NCBI RefSeq assembly: GCF_006539945.1
Contig: NZ_BJNZ01000011.1
Coordinates: forward strand, 1 to 64,000
From: Cellulosimicrobium cellulans
GTDB lineage: Bacteria > Actinomycetota > Actinomycetes > Actinomycetales > Cellulomonadaceae
Direction of reading: 5' to 3'
Length of the DNA stretch: 64,000 nt
Shown piece by piece: positions 33,739 through 42,988 of the stretch (positions are counted from its first letter, which is position 1; the number at the start of each line of letters is the position of its first letter). A model generated the notes under the pieces. That model saw only the letters and a list, made by a program, of their open reading frames with translations, was not told where the DNA came from and did no database searches. A program made the translations under genes and the position numbers.

Positions 33739-34730
33739 GCGCGGACCAGCGGACGGCCGCCGTCCGGGGCGCGGGCACGGCGGTCCCCGTGCTGCGACGG
33801 TGGTGGCAGCGGCTGCCCGACAGCCTCGACCGGCGGGTCGTCGTGGCGGCGTGGGTCTCCTTCGCCGTCCAGGTGCTCCTCGTCGCGACCGGCGGCGCCG
33901 TCCGGCTGACGTCGTCGGGCCTGGGCTGCCCGACGTGGCCCCTGTGCACGTCCGACTCCCTGGTGAACACCCCGGAGATGGGCGTCCACGGGGTCATCGA
34001 GTTCGGCAACCGCACGCTCGCGGGGGTCGTCGGCGTCGCCGCGGTGGTCGTGCTGCTCCTGGTCGTCAGGGTGCGGCGCGAGCGCCGAGACCTCGCGATG
34101 CTCGCCGGCACGGTCGTGCTGGGCGTCGCGGCGCAGGCGCTCGTGGGCGGGGTGACCGTCCTGACCGGCCTCAACCCGTTCGTCGTCGGCTTCCACTACG
34201 TCGCCTCGGTCGCGCTCGCGTGCGTGTGCGCGGCGTTCCTCGTCCGGCTCCGGGCCGAGCCCGCGGACGACGGGGCCGGCCGTGCCCCGGCGGCGTTCCG
34301 GGCGGCGACCGCCGCCCTGGCGACGACGGCGGTCGTGACGATCCTCCTCGGCGTCCTCACGACGGGCGCGGGTCCGCACTCGGGCGACGCGCAGGCTGGG
34401 CGCAACGGGTTCGACGCGACGCTCCTCCAGCACGTGCACGCCTGGCCGAGCTACGTGCTCGTGGCCGGCACGGTGACGCTGGCCGTCGTGGCGTGGGCCC
34501 GCCGGATGCCGGTCCGCGGGTGGCTCCTCGCGCTGCTCGCACTGCAGGGCGTCCAGGTGCTGCTGGGCCTCTACCAGGCGCGCAACGGGCTGCCCGTCGT
34601 CGCGGTCGGCGCCCACATGGTGCTCGCCGCGCTGCTCGCGGCCGCGACGACGGTCGTCGTGCTGTCCGTCGCCGGGTACGGCCCGCACGTGCACGGTCCT
34701 GCACGTTCTGGCACCGTCAGGCGGGGATGA
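33735..34730 (+). CDS. ctaA: heme A synthase (CtaA/COX15 type)
   Basis: A 331-residue polytopic membrane protein oxidising heme O to heme A for cytochrome aa3 oxidase. Visible are the motif HGVIEFGNR after the first helix pair, the Cys pair GLGCPTWPLC in the first external loop, and further His ligands in GFHYVAS, LQHVHAWPS and GAHMVLA. About eight helices. Its ATG overlaps the hydrolase stop (ATGA), so translation is coupled. The 3' end overlaps the convergent DeoR gene by 14 bp. Confidence 0.9.
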   Translation: MSADQRTAAVRGAGTAVPVLRRWWQRLPDSLDRRVVVAAWVSFAVQVLLVATGGAVRLTSSGLGCPTWPLCTSDSLVNTPEMGVHGVIEFGNRTLAGVVGVAAVVVLLLVVRVRRERRDLAMLAGTVVLGVAAQALVGGVTVLTGLNPFVVGFHYVASVALACVCAAFLVRLRAEPADDGAGRAPAAFRAATAALATTAVVTILLGVLTTGAGPHSGDAQAGRNGFDATLLQHVHAWPSYVLVAGTVTLAVVAWARRMPVRGWLLALLALQGVQVLLGLYQARNGLPVVAVGAHMVLAALLAAATTVVVLSVAGYGPHVHGPARSGTVRRG

Positions 34731-35469
34731 CGCGGACCTGCTCGCCCAGGGCGCGCACGACGTCCGACGCGGGGTCGGCGTCGGTGACGACGCCGGCGAC
34801 GTCGTCGAACCCGACCACGCGGAACGGCGACGCGGCGCCGACCTTCTCCGACGAGCCCAGCACGTAGGTCTCGGCAGCACGCGCGGCGAGGGCCCGCTTC
34901 GTCGCGGCCTCGTCCGGGTCGCCCGTGGTGAGGCCGGCGTCCGGGTGGATGCCGGTGACACCGAGCAGGAACAGGTCGGCCGACACGTGCTGCGCGGCCT
35001 CGACCGTCGCCGCGCCGCTGGTCACCACCGAGTGCTTGAAGAGCCGGCCGCCGAGGACGATCACGTCGGCGACAGGGTGCTCGACGAGTGCCGTCGCGAC
35101 CGTCGGGCTGTGCGTCACCACCGTGCAGCGCAGGTCCGGCGGCAGCGCCGCCGCGACGGCGAGGGCCGTCGTCCCGCCGTCGAGGATGACGGTGCTCCCG
35201 GGGTCGATCAGGCGGACCGCGGCGGCCGCGACCCGCTCCTTGCCCGCGACGGCGACCTGCCGGCGACCCGCGTAGTCGGCGACGGCCGGCGAGACCGGCA
35301 GCGCCCCGCCGTACACGCGCTGGCAGAGCCCTTCGGCGGCCAGCTCGCGCAGGTCCCGGCGGATGCTGTCCTCCGAGAGCCCGAGCTCCGCCGCCACGGT
35401 CTTCGCGACGATCTTGCCGTCGCGGCGGAGGGTCGCGAGCAGGAGGTCTCGTCTCTCGGCGGCCAGCAT
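34717..35469 (-). CDS. DeoR/GlpR-family transcriptional regulator
   Basis: A 250-residue regulator with N-terminal DeoR helix-turn-helix (about 5-55: ERRDLLLATLRRDGKIVAKT ... LSEDSIRRDLRELAAEGLCQRVYGGALP) and a C-terminal sugar-phosphate sensor of isomerase fold (TVILDGGTTALAVAAAL, DLFLLGVTGIHPDAGLTTGD). ATG 35469 with GAGGAG upstream was chosen. It is divergent from a truncated DUF4406-like ORF and a NUDIX gene, which are its likely targets. Confidence 0.88.
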   Translation of the reverse strand: MLAAERRDLLLATLRRDGKIVAKTVAAELGLSEDSIRRDLRELAAEGLCQRVYGGALPVSPAVADYAGRRQVAVAGKERVAAAAVRLIDPGSTVILDGGTTALAVAAALPPDLRCTVVTHSPTVATALVEHPVADVIVLGGRLFKHSVVTSGAATVEAAQHVSADLFLLGVTGIHPDAGLTTGDPDEAATKRALAARAAETYVLGSSEKVGAASPFRVVGFDDVAGVVTDADPASDVVRALGEQVRVIPA

Positions 35470-35493
35470 GATGCTCCTCGGTTGTACTTGGTT

Positions 35494-35514
35494 ATGCACG
35501 ATTGTGCCTATTCT
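35494..35514 (+). promoter_or_regulatory. operator-like repeat and -10 box in the deoR/nudix spacer
   Basis: GCAC-GATT-GTGC (35496-35507) is a small inverted repeat, immediately followed by TATTCT (35509-35514), which ends 6 nt before the ATG at 35521. This suggests a leaderless transcript whose promoter is covered by the DeoR-type operator. Confidence 0.45.
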
Positions 35515-35520
35515 AGGCCC

Positions 35521-35670
35521 ATGAACCGACCTCTGCTCATCCTCACCGCCGGCCCGTACCGCTCCGGCGCCGACGGCGACCGCGCCGCGACGGCGGCCGA
35601 CCTGCGCCGCCACCACGACGTCTCCGCGCTTCCCCGTCACGTCGGGACGGCTCCCGCGAGCGCCCGGTGA
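35521..35670 (+). pseudogene. 49-aa N-terminal remnant of a DUF4406-type protein
   Basis: The small ORF begins [20 protein letters not shown], which resembles the start of DUF4406 (nucleoside 2-deoxyribosyltransferase-like) proteins, but it stops after 49 residues, far short of the usual length. It starts 6 nt after a -10-like TATTCT and ends in a GTGA overlap with the NUDIX gene, so it may persist as a translated leader that couples NUDIX translation. Too short to be enzymatically active. Confidence 0.5.
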
Positions 35671-36332
35671 GCGGGGTCCCCGGCGTCGACGTCCCCGACC
35701 ACCGCGGCCGCACGGGCCTCGACCGGGCCGGTCGCGCGCTGCGACGGAACCCGGACGTCGTCGTCCGCGACGTCGAGCTCACGTCGCAGGGGTGGCACGT
35801 GCTGCGTCGCACGACCTTCGACCTCCGGCGTCGGGACGGGCGCTGGCAGACGCTCCAGCGCGAGACGTACGACCGCGGCGACGGCGCGACGATCCTGCTC
35901 CACGACGCCGCGCGGTCGACCGTCCTGCTCACGCGGCAGTTCCGGTTCCCGGCGTACGTCAACGACCACGCGGACGGCATGCTCCTGGAGACGGCCGCCG
36001 GGCTGCTGGACGACGACGACCCCGAGACCGCGATCCGGCGCGAGGTCGCCGAGGAGCTGGGCGTGACCGTCGGGCCGGTCGCACGCGTCTTCACCGCCTA
36101 CATGAGCCCGGGGTCCGTCACCGAGAAGGTGCACTTCTTCGCCGCGCCGTACACGCCGCGCGACCGCACGGGCGCGGGCGGAGGGGTGGCGGCCGAGGGC
36201 GAGGACATCGAGGTCGTGGAGCTCGCGCTCGACGACGCGCTCGCCATGATCGGGGACGGTCGCATCGTCGACGGCAAGACGATCATGCTGCTGCAGTGGT
36301 GGGCGCTCGCCGGCGGACGGTCGGGCGGCTGA
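35667..36332 (+). CDS. NUDIX hydrolase, NudK/ADP-ribose pyrophosphatase-like
   Basis: A 221-residue NUDIX enzyme related to GDP-mannose/ADP-sugar pyrophosphatases. The NUDIX box reads [20 protein letters not shown]; the first Glu of the consensus is replaced by Asp, while the REVAEEL core needed for metal binding is intact. Also typical are [13 protein letters not shown] and [14 protein letters not shown]. It starts with GTG 35667, overlapping the preceding short ORF (GTGA). The likely role is cleaving a nucleotide sugar; substrate unproven. Confidence 0.85.
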   Translation: MSGVPGVDVPDHRGRTGLDRAGRALRRNPDVVVRDVELTSQGWHVLRRTTFDLRRRDGRWQTLQRETYDRGDGATILLHDAARSTVLLTRQFRFPAYVNDHADGMLLETAAGLLDDDDPETAIRREVAEELGVTVGPVARVFTAYMSPGSVTEKVHFFAAPYTPRDRTGAGGGVAAEGEDIEVVELALDDALAMIGDGRIVDGKTIMLLQWWALAGGRSGG

Positions 36333-36350
36333 CCGCCCCCGGCCGCGCCC

Positions 36351-37811
36351 TCAGGTCCGCGCGAGCTCGACGGCCTCGCCGAGGTGGCGCGCGGGAAGGA
36401 TCGTCATGCCCTCCACGGGGCGCGGGAACGATCCGCGCGGCACGACGGCGCGCGTGAAGCCGAGGCGCGCGGCCTCGGCGAGGCGGCGGTCCAGGCCCGT
36501 CACGGGGCGGATGTCGCCCGCGAGGCCGACCTCGCCGAACGCGACCGTGCCCTGGGGCAGCGCCTCGTCCTCGCGCGCCGAGAGGACGGCGAGCGCGATC
36601 GAGAGGTCGGCCGCGGGCTCGGTGACCTTGGCGCCGCCGACGGTCGAGGCGTACACGTCCTGGTCGACGAGCCGCACGCCCGCGTGGCGGTGCATGACGG
36701 CGAGGATCATCGCGAGGCGGCTGGAGTCCACGCCGCTCGTGGTCCGGCGTGGGTTGGTCAAGGAGCTCGGCACGACGAGCGACTGGATCTCCAGTGCGAG
36801 CGGGCGTCGCCCCTCGAGCGTCACGGTGACGCACGTGCCGGGCGACCCGGCGCCGGTGTGCGAGAGGAACAGCCCGCTCGGGTCGGCGAGGCCGACGATG
36901 CCGTTCTCCGTGAGGTCGAAGCAGCCCACCTCGTCCGTGGGGCCGTAGCGGTTCTTCACGGCGCGCACGAGCCGGAGGCGTGAGTGCCGGTCCCCCTCGA
37001 ACTGGCACACGACGTCGACGAGGTGCTCGAGCGTGCGCGGCCCGGCGACCGAGCCGTCCTTGGTGACGTGCCCCACGAGGATGACGGGCAGGTCGCGTGC
37101 CTTCGCCGCCGCGATGAGGGACGCCGCGACCTCGCGCACCTGGCTCACGCCGCCCGGAGCGCCCTCGACCTGGGCGGACGCGATGGTCTGCACGGAGTCC
37201 ACGACGAGCAGGTCCGGCTCGGTCGCCTCGATGTGGCCGAGCACGGTCGCGAGGTCGGTCTCGGACGCCAGGAGAAGGCCGGGCGCGAGGGCGCCGACCC
37301 GCTCGGCGCGGAGCCGCACCTGCCCCGCCGACTCCTCGCCCGTGATGTAGAGGACGCGCCGCGGCGTCGGGGCCGGGCGGGCGGCCTCGGCCGCGCGCTC
37401 GCCGACCGGGCGCACCGTCGGGAGGTCCGACCCGCCGGCCGCGACGTTGCTCGCGACCGCGAGGAGCAGGGTCGACTTGCCGACCCCCGGCTCCCCGGCG
37501 AGCAGCACCACGGCGCCCGGCACGATGCCGCCGCCGAGCACGCGGTCGAACTCCGAGACACCCGTGGGGGTGGCGCGCGCCGCCTCGACGCTGATCTCCC
37601 CGATCGGTCGCGCGGGAGAGCGGGTCGGCGTGACGGCGGTGGTGCGCGGGCCGGAGGCCGCCGGGGCGTCCTCGGTCACCGTGCCCCACTCCTGGCACTC
37701 CCCGCAGCGCCCTACCCACTTGGCGGTGGTCCAGCCGCACTCGGAGCAGCGGTAGGCGGGGCGGGAGCGTTTGGCGGCCGCGGAGCGGGCCGCGGTGGTC
37801 GACGACGTCAC
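36351..37811 (-). CDS. radA: DNA repair protein RadA/Sms
   Basis: A 486-residue RecA-like branch-migration ATPase. It has an N-terminal C4 zinc finger (CSECGWTTAKWVGRCGEC), Walker A GEPGVGKSTLL, the RadA-specific KNRYG motif (VRAVKNRYGPTDEVG), and a C-terminal Lon-like domain (VGGAKVTEPAADLSIALAVLSA). Translation starts at GTG 37811. It is divergent from the potassium channel gene. Confidence 0.96.
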   Translation of the reverse strand: MTSSTTAARSAAAKRSRPAYRCSECGWTTAKWVGRCGECQEWGTVTEDAPAASGPRTTAVTPTRSPARPIGEISVEAARATPTGVSEFDRVLGGGIVPGAVVLLAGEPGVGKSTLLLAVASNVAAGGSDLPTVRPVGERAAEAARPAPTPRRVLYITGEESAGQVRLRAERVGALAPGLLLASETDLATVLGHIEATEPDLLVVDSVQTIASAQVEGAPGGVSQVREVAASLIAAAKARDLPVILVGHVTKDGSVAGPRTLEHLVDVVCQFEGDRHSRLRLVRAVKNRYGPTDEVGCFDLTENGIVGLADPSGLFLSHTGAGSPGTCVTVTLEGRRPLALEIQSLVVPSSLTNPRRTTSGVDSSRLAMILAVMHRHAGVRLVDQDVYASTVGGAKVTEPAADLSIALAVLSAREDEALPQGTVAFGEVGLAGDIRPVTGLDRRLAEAARLGFTRAVVPRGSFPRPVEGMTILPARHLGEAVELART

Positions 37812-37887
37812 GCGCCCAACCTAGCCACGACCGCCGACACCGGCTCGACGCCGCGACGAGAACGCCCTCGCGCGGGATGCTGGGCGC

Positions 37888-38421
37888 ATGCGCAGGCTCC
37901 CGCACGACAGCCCGTGGTGGACGCTCATCCTCACGGCCGCGTCCACGACGGCGTGCCTCACGGTCTACTACGGGGTGCCGTTGCCGACCGACGAGGCACC
38001 GGAGGTCGTCCAGCTCGTCGCGTTCGGCGTCGGGCTGGCGCTGCTGTGCGCGCTCCTCGTGGTCCAGGTGCGCCGTCAGCTGCGCGCCTGGGGGACGCCG
38101 AGCGTCCGGGTCCAGTCGGTGATGGGGCTGCTCCTCCCGATCGTCACGTTCTTCGCGCTCGCCTACTACCTCATGGCCGACCAGTTCGTCGGCATCGAGA
38201 ACCGCACGGACGCGCTGTACTTCGCCGTGGTGACGCTCGGGACCGTCGGGTACGGCGACGTCCACCCGGTCGGCGAGGGGGCGAAGATCGTGGCGATGAT
38301 CCAGATCGTGCTCGACCTCGTCGTGGTCGGTCTTCTCGTCTCCATCGCCACCACGCGTGCCCGCGTGCGTGCGGAGCGCCACCACAAGGACGCGTCGCAG
38401 GCCGAAAATCGGGCCGACTGA
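37888..38421 (+). CDS. two-helix-pore potassium channel protein
   Basis: A 177-residue membrane protein with four hydrophobic helices. The last two flank a pore loop carrying the potassium selectivity filter TVGYGD (ALYFAVVTLGTVGYGDVHP). No cytoplasmic RCK/TrkA-N domain is attached; the C-terminus is a short charged tail. No Shine-Dalgarno is evident before ATG 37888. A hairpin with a T run follows. Confidence 0.87.
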   Translation: MRRLPHDSPWWTLILTAASTTACLTVYYGVPLPTDEAPEVVQLVAFGVGLALLCALLVVQVRRQLRAWGTPSVRVQSVMGLLLPIVTFFALAYYLMADQFVGIENRTDALYFAVVTLGTVGYGDVHPVGEGAKIVAMIQIVLDLVVVGLLVSIATTRARVRAERHHKDASQAENRAD

Positions 38422-38475
38422 CTTTCCCGTCTGAGTCGCTGCCCGGTCACGGCCTGGCGGCCTGCTGCGCGTGAT

Positions 38476-38495
38476 CCCGCGGTTTGCGGGCTTTT
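38476..38495 (+). terminator. hairpin with T run after the potassium channel gene
   Basis: CCCGC-GGTTT-GCGGG-CTTTT: 5-bp arms followed by four Ts, 54 nt after the stop. It is one of the few classical intrinsic terminators in the window. Confidence 0.6.
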
Positions 38496-38541
38496 GCAGC
38501 GGCCTCGCCGCCCGCTCCGCGCCGCCAGCTCGGACGACCTT

Positions 38542-38557
38542 ACCGAAAACCATTGCG
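38542..38557 (+). promoter_or_regulatory. ACCGAAAAC-type site upstream of the GH43 gene
   Basis: ACCGAAAACCATTGCG, identical over 16 bp to the site at 24960-24975, lies in the 502-bp gene-free stretch 38422-38923, about 370 bp before the GH43 start. The rest of the stretch holds the terminator at 38476, GC-rich sequence and a 13-bp leader hairpin at 38829-38867. I see no further gene there. Confidence 0.6.
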
Positions 38558-38828
38558 ATCTGATTTCTGTCTGTGGCATCGTCGGCACCGGACGACCGGC
38601 TCGACGACGAGAGGTGCACGCCCGTGACGACGCGAGCGCGACGACGGCCCGCACGCCGCACCGCCGAGGTGCGCGGCGCCGTCGGCCCGCCCGTCACGAC
38701 CGCCACCCCGCGCGCGACGACGGTGCCGCGACGACGGCGGTGACGCGTCCGACCCCCGTGCGCGGGGGCGTCACCGTCGGCCGGCCACGCACCCGGCCCG
38801 TCCTGCCCGCCGGCACGGGCTCCACGAC

Positions 38829-38867
38829 CGTGCGCCCCGGGGGCCGAGGGAACTCCCGGGGCGCACG
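38829..38867 (+). promoter_or_regulatory. 13-bp inverted repeat in the GH43 leader
   Basis: Perfect 13-bp arms (38829-38841 and 38855-38867) with a 13-nt loop end 56 nt before the GH43 ATG. It may be a leader hairpin that stabilises or attenuates the message, or the terminator of something further upstream. Confidence 0.45.
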
Positions 38868-38923
38868 ACCTCCACGCACGACCCGCAGGCCGCGCCGCGG
38901 CCCGACCGTCAGGAGACCAGGCC

Positions 38924-41900
38924 ATGACCGACAGACCGACCGACCGACCGCCGCACGGCAGGAACCGTGCGCGACGAACGCTCGCGAGCGTGCTCAGCGC
39001 CGGGCTGGCGCTCACCGGGGTCGCCGCGACCGCCGCCCCGGCCGCCGCCGCGGACGCGTACACCTTCACGAGCACCGAGAACCCGATCCTCGGTGACGGG
39101 AGCTACTACTCGGCCGACCCCGCGCCGCTCGTCGTCCCGGCGGGCGCACCCGGCAACGACACGGGCGAGGACGAGCTCTACGTCTACACCGGGCACGACG
39201 AGGCCGGCCCGACGCGCAACGACTTCGTCATGAACGAGTGGGGGGCGTTCGTGACGAGCGACGTGGACGCGGGGGAGTGGACCCACCACCCGTCGCTCAT
39301 GCGGCCCGAGGAGGTCTTCGACTGGGCGACGCCGGGCCGCGCGTACGCGGGGCAGGTCGTCCAGGGCGTCGACGGGCGCTACTACTGGTACGTCCCCGTG
39401 CACGAGGCGAACAGCCCCGCGAGCGACGCGTTCGGCATCGGCGTCGCCGTGTCGGACTCCCCGACCGGCCCGTGGGCCGACCACGTCGGCGCGCCGATCA
39501 TCTCCCAGCGCGTCCCGACCCCGAACACGATCCACAACATCGACCCGACGGTGCTCGTGGACGGCGAGGGCGACGACGCCCGTGTCTACGTCTGGTGGGG
39601 CAGCTTCTCGAACCTGCGCATGCTCGAGCTCGCGCAGGACATGAAGACCCCGGTAGGCCAGGTCCGCACGGTCACCGGGCTCACGGGCTTCTTCGAGGCG
39701 GCGTGGGCGTTCGAGCGGAACGGGACGTACTACCTCGCGTACGCGGGCAACAACGCAGGCCCGACGTCGGCGTGCACCCCGGCGAACTACCACGCGTGCA
39801 TCGCGTACGCGACGGCGTCGACCCCGCAGGGGCCGTGGACGTACCGCGGCACGGTCCTCGCACCGGTCTCGTCGACGACGAGCCACCCCGGCATCCTCGA
39901 GTTCGACGGCGAGTGGTGGATCGCCTACCACACGGCCGACGCCGAGGGCGGCAACCACTTCCGGCGCTCGGTCGCGATCGACCGCGTCGAGTGGGACGAC
40001 ACGCAGTCGCCGCCGCGCATGAAGCAGGTGGTCACGACGCCCGCACCGGTCAAGGACACGACGCCGCGCGCGAACGTCGCGCAGGAGGCGACGGTCACGG
40101 TCTCGAACGAGCCCGTCCCGACGCAGTACTGGAAGAAGGCGCTCAACGACGAGATCGTGCGGCCCAACCCGCTGCCCCCGGACATGTGGGGCACCTGGAC
40201 GGGCAACAACCCGCCGCAGCAGTGGGTCCAGTACACGTGGGACCGGCCGATGCGCCTCGCGGGCTCGCAGATCGAGTTCTGGAACGACCAGCCGCAGGGC
40301 ACGGGCGTCGGCGTCGCCGCCCCCGCGTCGTGGCGCATCCAGTACTGGGACGCCTCGGACGGCGGCGCCTGGGTCGACGTGCCGAACCCCAGCGCCTACG
40401 GGACCGGGACGAGCGGCTTCCAGGACACGACGTTCGGCCCGGTCACCACGACGCAGGTGCGCGCCCTCCTCGACGCCTCCACGAACGGCAGCACGTACTC
40501 GGCCGTCGCCGTCGAGGAGTGGAAGGTCCTCGCCGAGCAGCCCGCCGCCGTCGACCCGCCCGGCGTGACGGTCGAGGTCGGCGAGACCGCCCTGCCGGGC
40601 ACGGTCCCGGTGACGTTCGCGAGCGGCGAGACGCTCCAGGTGCCGGCCTTCTGGGACGAGGCCGCCGCCGACGACGTCGCCGCGCCCGGCACGTTCGTGG
40701 TCGAGGGGTCCGTGCTCGGCTACGCGGGCGGTCGCGTGAGCACGGAGGTCACCGTGATCCCGGCCGAGGCGGCGGAGGGCGACGAGACCGCGCCGACCGT
40801 GACGCTCACGCCGCTGGGCAGCGCCGGCAGCGGCGGCTGGTTCCGCTCCGACGTGCGCGTGCGCGTCGACGGGGCAGACGACTCCGGAGGGCGCGTGGTC
40901 CTCACGACCACCGTCGACGACGGCGCCCCGGTCGCCACGGAGCCGACGCGCGCCACCGAGGTGGCCGTGGCCGGCGACGGCGAGCACCGCGTCCTCGCGA
41001 CGGCTGCCGACCGCGCGGGCAACGTCTCGGACGAGGTGGCGCTCGACGTCCGGATCGACCGTGTGGCCCCCGTGAGCACCGGCGTGCTGGACGAGGCCGC
41101 CCGCACCGTGACGGTCACCGCGACCGACACGACCTCCGGGGTCGAGCGCGTCGAGTACGCGATCGGCACCGGGGAGTGGCGGACGTACGACGGCCCGGTG
41201 GCCGCCCCGGACACGAGCCAGCACCGGGTGTCGTTCCGCGCGGTCGACGCCGCGGGCAACGCCGAGACGCCGAAGGCCGTCACGATCCCGGCGGACATCT
41301 CGGGCCCGCTCACCGGGAACGTCGCGCCGATCGCGACGGTGAGCGCGTCGTACACGGCCGGGTGGAACAGCGTCGGGGCGCTCCACGACGGCGCCGACCC
41401 GGCGAACCCGAGCCAGGCCCAGATCTGGGGCACCTGGTCGGGTACCCGGCCCGCGACCCAGTGGGTGCGGTACGACTGGTCGCGACCGATCCGCCTCACG
41501 GGCGCCGAGCTGAAGTTCTGGCGGGACTCGGAGCCGGGGACCGGGGACGGCGTCGTCCGACCCGACTCGTGGGTGCTCGAGTACTGGGACGACGCGGCAC
41601 AGTCCTGGGCTCCCGTGGCGAACCCGTCCGCGTACGGCACGAGCACGACGGCGTTCAACACCGTGACGTTCGACCCCGTCACCACGTCGCGCCTGCGGGC
41701 GACCTTCTCGGCGAACGGGAACGGGACCACCTACTCCGCGGTGGCGGTCACCGAGTGGCGCGCTTTCGCGGACGACCCGGGCACGGGTGGCCCGGAGCCC
41801 GAGCTGCCCGTCACGGTCACCGCGCAGACGCGCTGCCTCGCCGGGAAGGCCTACGTCGCCGTGGTCGCGACCCACGATCACGACGCCCCGGTCGACCTGG

Positions 41901-42091
41901 TGCTCGAGACGCCGTACGGCACGCGGTCGTTCCCGGCGGTCGCCCCGGGGAAGAGCGCCTACCAGTCGTTCGCGGTCCGCGCGGCGACGGTCGAGGCGGG
42001 CACCGTCGTCGTGCGCGCGACCAGCACCGTCGAGGGTGCCGAGGTCACGACGGAGACCGAGGCGGAGCACACCGCCCGGAGCTGCGGATGA
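38924..42091 (+). CDS. secreted GH43 arabinofuranosidase/xylosidase-like enzyme
   Basis: A 1055-residue exported enzyme. The signal peptide ends near residue 43 (APAAAADA). The five-bladed GH43 propeller (about 45-395) shows the catalytic base D65 (YSADPAPL), the pKa modulator D207 (HNIDPTVL) and the general acid E258 (GFFEAAWAF). It is followed by a discoidin-like domain (about 395-540), an Ig-like repeat (548-610), Ig/OmpL47-like repeats (625-795), a second discoidin-like domain (800-945), and the C-terminal RCLAGK/AYQSF module (about 962-1055). ATG 38924 follows AGGAGACC. It probably removes arabinofuranosyl or xylosyl residues outside the cell; exact specificity cannot be read from sequence. 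Confidence 0.88.
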   Translation: MTDRPTDRPPHGRNRARRTLASVLSAGLALTGVAATAAPAAAADAYTFTSTENPILGDGSYYSADPAPLVVPAGAPGNDTGEDELYVYTGHDEAGPTRNDFVMNEWGAFVTSDVDAGEWTHHPSLMRPEEVFDWATPGRAYAGQVVQGVDGRYYWYVPVHEANSPASDAFGIGVAVSDSPTGPWADHVGAPIISQRVPTPNTIHNIDPTVLVDGEGDDARVYVWWGSFSNLRMLELAQDMKTPVGQVRTVTGLTGFFEAAWAFERNGTYYLAYAGNNAGPTSACTPANYHACIAYATASTPQGPWTYRGTVLAPVSSTTSHPGILEFDGEWWIAYHTADAEGGNHFRRSVAIDRVEWDDTQSPPRMKQVVTTPAPVKDTTPRANVAQEATVTVSNEPVPTQYWKKALNDEIVRPNPLPPDMWGTWTGNNPPQQWVQYTWDRPMRLAGSQIEFWNDQPQGTGVGVAAPASWRIQYWDASDGGAWVDVPNPSAYGTGTSGFQDTTFGPVTTTQVRALLDASTNGSTYSAVAVEEWKVLAEQPAAVDPPGVTVEVGETALPGTVPVTFASGETLQVPAFWDEAAADDVAAPGTFVVEGSVLGYAGGRVSTEVTVIPAEAAEGDETAPTVTLTPLGSAGSGGWFRSDVRVRVDGADDSGGRVVLTTTVDDGAPVATEPTRATEVAVAGDGEHRVLATAADRAGNVSDEVALDVRIDRVAPVSTGVLDEAARTVTVTATDTTSGVERVEYAIGTGEWRTYDGPVAAPDTSQHRVSFRAVDAAGNAETPKAVTIPADISGPLTGNVAPIATVSASYTAGWNSVGALHDGADPANPSQAQIWGTWSGTRPATQWVRYDWSRPIRLTGAELKFWRDSEPGTGDGVVRPDSWVLEYWDDAAQSWAPVANPSAYGTSTTAFNTVTFDPVTTSRLRATFSANGNGTTYSAVAVTEWRAFADDPGTGGPEPELPVTVTAQTRCLAGKAYVAVVATHDHDAPVDLVLETPYGTRSFPAVAPGKSAYQSFAVRAATVEAGTVVVRATSTVEGAEVTTETEAEHTARSCG

Positions 42092-42135
42092 CGCCCCCGA
42101 CGTGCCCCGGGGGATGACGGGTGGGTGAACCGCAG

Positions 42136-42181
42136 GCGCGTGCCCGACACCCCGCACGAGCGCGGGGGGTCGGGCACGCGC
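42136..42181 (+). terminator. long stem-loop terminator after the GH43 gene
   Basis: 13-bp perfect outer arms (42136-42148 and 42169-42181) plus a 6-bp inner stem (42150-42155 with 42162-42167) make a nearly continuous 19-bp stem, 44 nt after the stop. No T run. Confidence 0.75.
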
Positions 42182-42259
42182 GCGTCCTACGCTTGGCCGC
42201 AGAGCCCGGGCCTGCGAGGACCGGGCCCGCGAGGACCGAGAGCAGCGGAGGTACGCGCG

Positions 42260-42988
42260 ATGAGCCAGCCGCACGGCGGGAGCCCGACGGGACGCGCCGC
42301 CACCCCGGCGCGTCCGGGGACCGCCGCGGGGTCGTCGCCGCGCCGACCCACCGACGCCGTGGGCGCGAGCGACCGGCGCCACTCCCGGCCCGCGTCGGCG
42401 GCGGTCTACCGACGGCGCCGGCTCGTGGCGCTCGTCGGTCTGCTGCTCGTCGTCGGCCTCGTGCTCGCGTTCCTCGCCTGGGGATGGCCGGGCTTCGCGC
42501 GCGCGGACGCCGCGGCGGACCCCGAGCCGACGGTCACGGTCACGGCCGACCCGCCCACCCCGACGCTCGAGCCCGCCGCCCGGACCGGGACGACCGCGTT
42601 CGCGACGGCGCTCCCGGACACCGTGCTCGACCTGGTGCTGCGCAGCGACTCGGCGACGGACGCGTGGACCGCGGCCCGGGCGCTCGAGGCGTACCAGCTC
42701 GTGTACGCCGACGGTGAGGGGGACGACGCGACGACCGTCACGGTCGTGGCCGGGCAGTGGCCGACGGTCGCGGAGGCGGAGACCGCCGCGACGGACCTCG
42801 TCACCGCGGCCGGCGAGCCGACGGACACGGGCGACGTCGAGGTCGCCGGGGAGGTCGCGGGCACCTACGCCGTGACGCCCGCGGCCGACGGTCAGGCGAC
42901 CGTCACCTGGCGCAACGGCACCGCGGTCCTGCAGGCCACCGGGCCCGCCGACGTCGTCACCGACGTGTACGAGGCTTTTCCCCTCTGA
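42260..42988 (+). CDS. single-pass membrane protein of unknown function
   Basis: A 242-residue protein with a low-complexity cytoplasmic N-terminus (about 50 residues), one helix (LVALVGLLLVVGLVLAFLAW), and an acidic, Ala/Thr-rich external domain (ending ATGPADVVTDVYEAFPL). No known family recognised. ATG 42260 has GGAGG 8 nt upstream. It lies alone between the GH43 terminator and proC. Confidence 0.75.
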   Translation: MSQPHGGSPTGRAATPARPGTAAGSSPRRPTDAVGASDRRHSRPASAAVYRRRRLVALVGLLLVVGLVLAFLAWGWPGFARADAAADPEPTVTVTADPPTPTLEPAARTGTTAFATALPDTVLDLVLRSDSATDAWTAARALEAYQLVYADGEGDDATTVTVVAGQWPTVAEAETAATDLVTAAGEPTDTGDVEVAGEVAGTYAVTPAADGQATVTWRNGTAVLQATGPADVVTDVYEAFPL

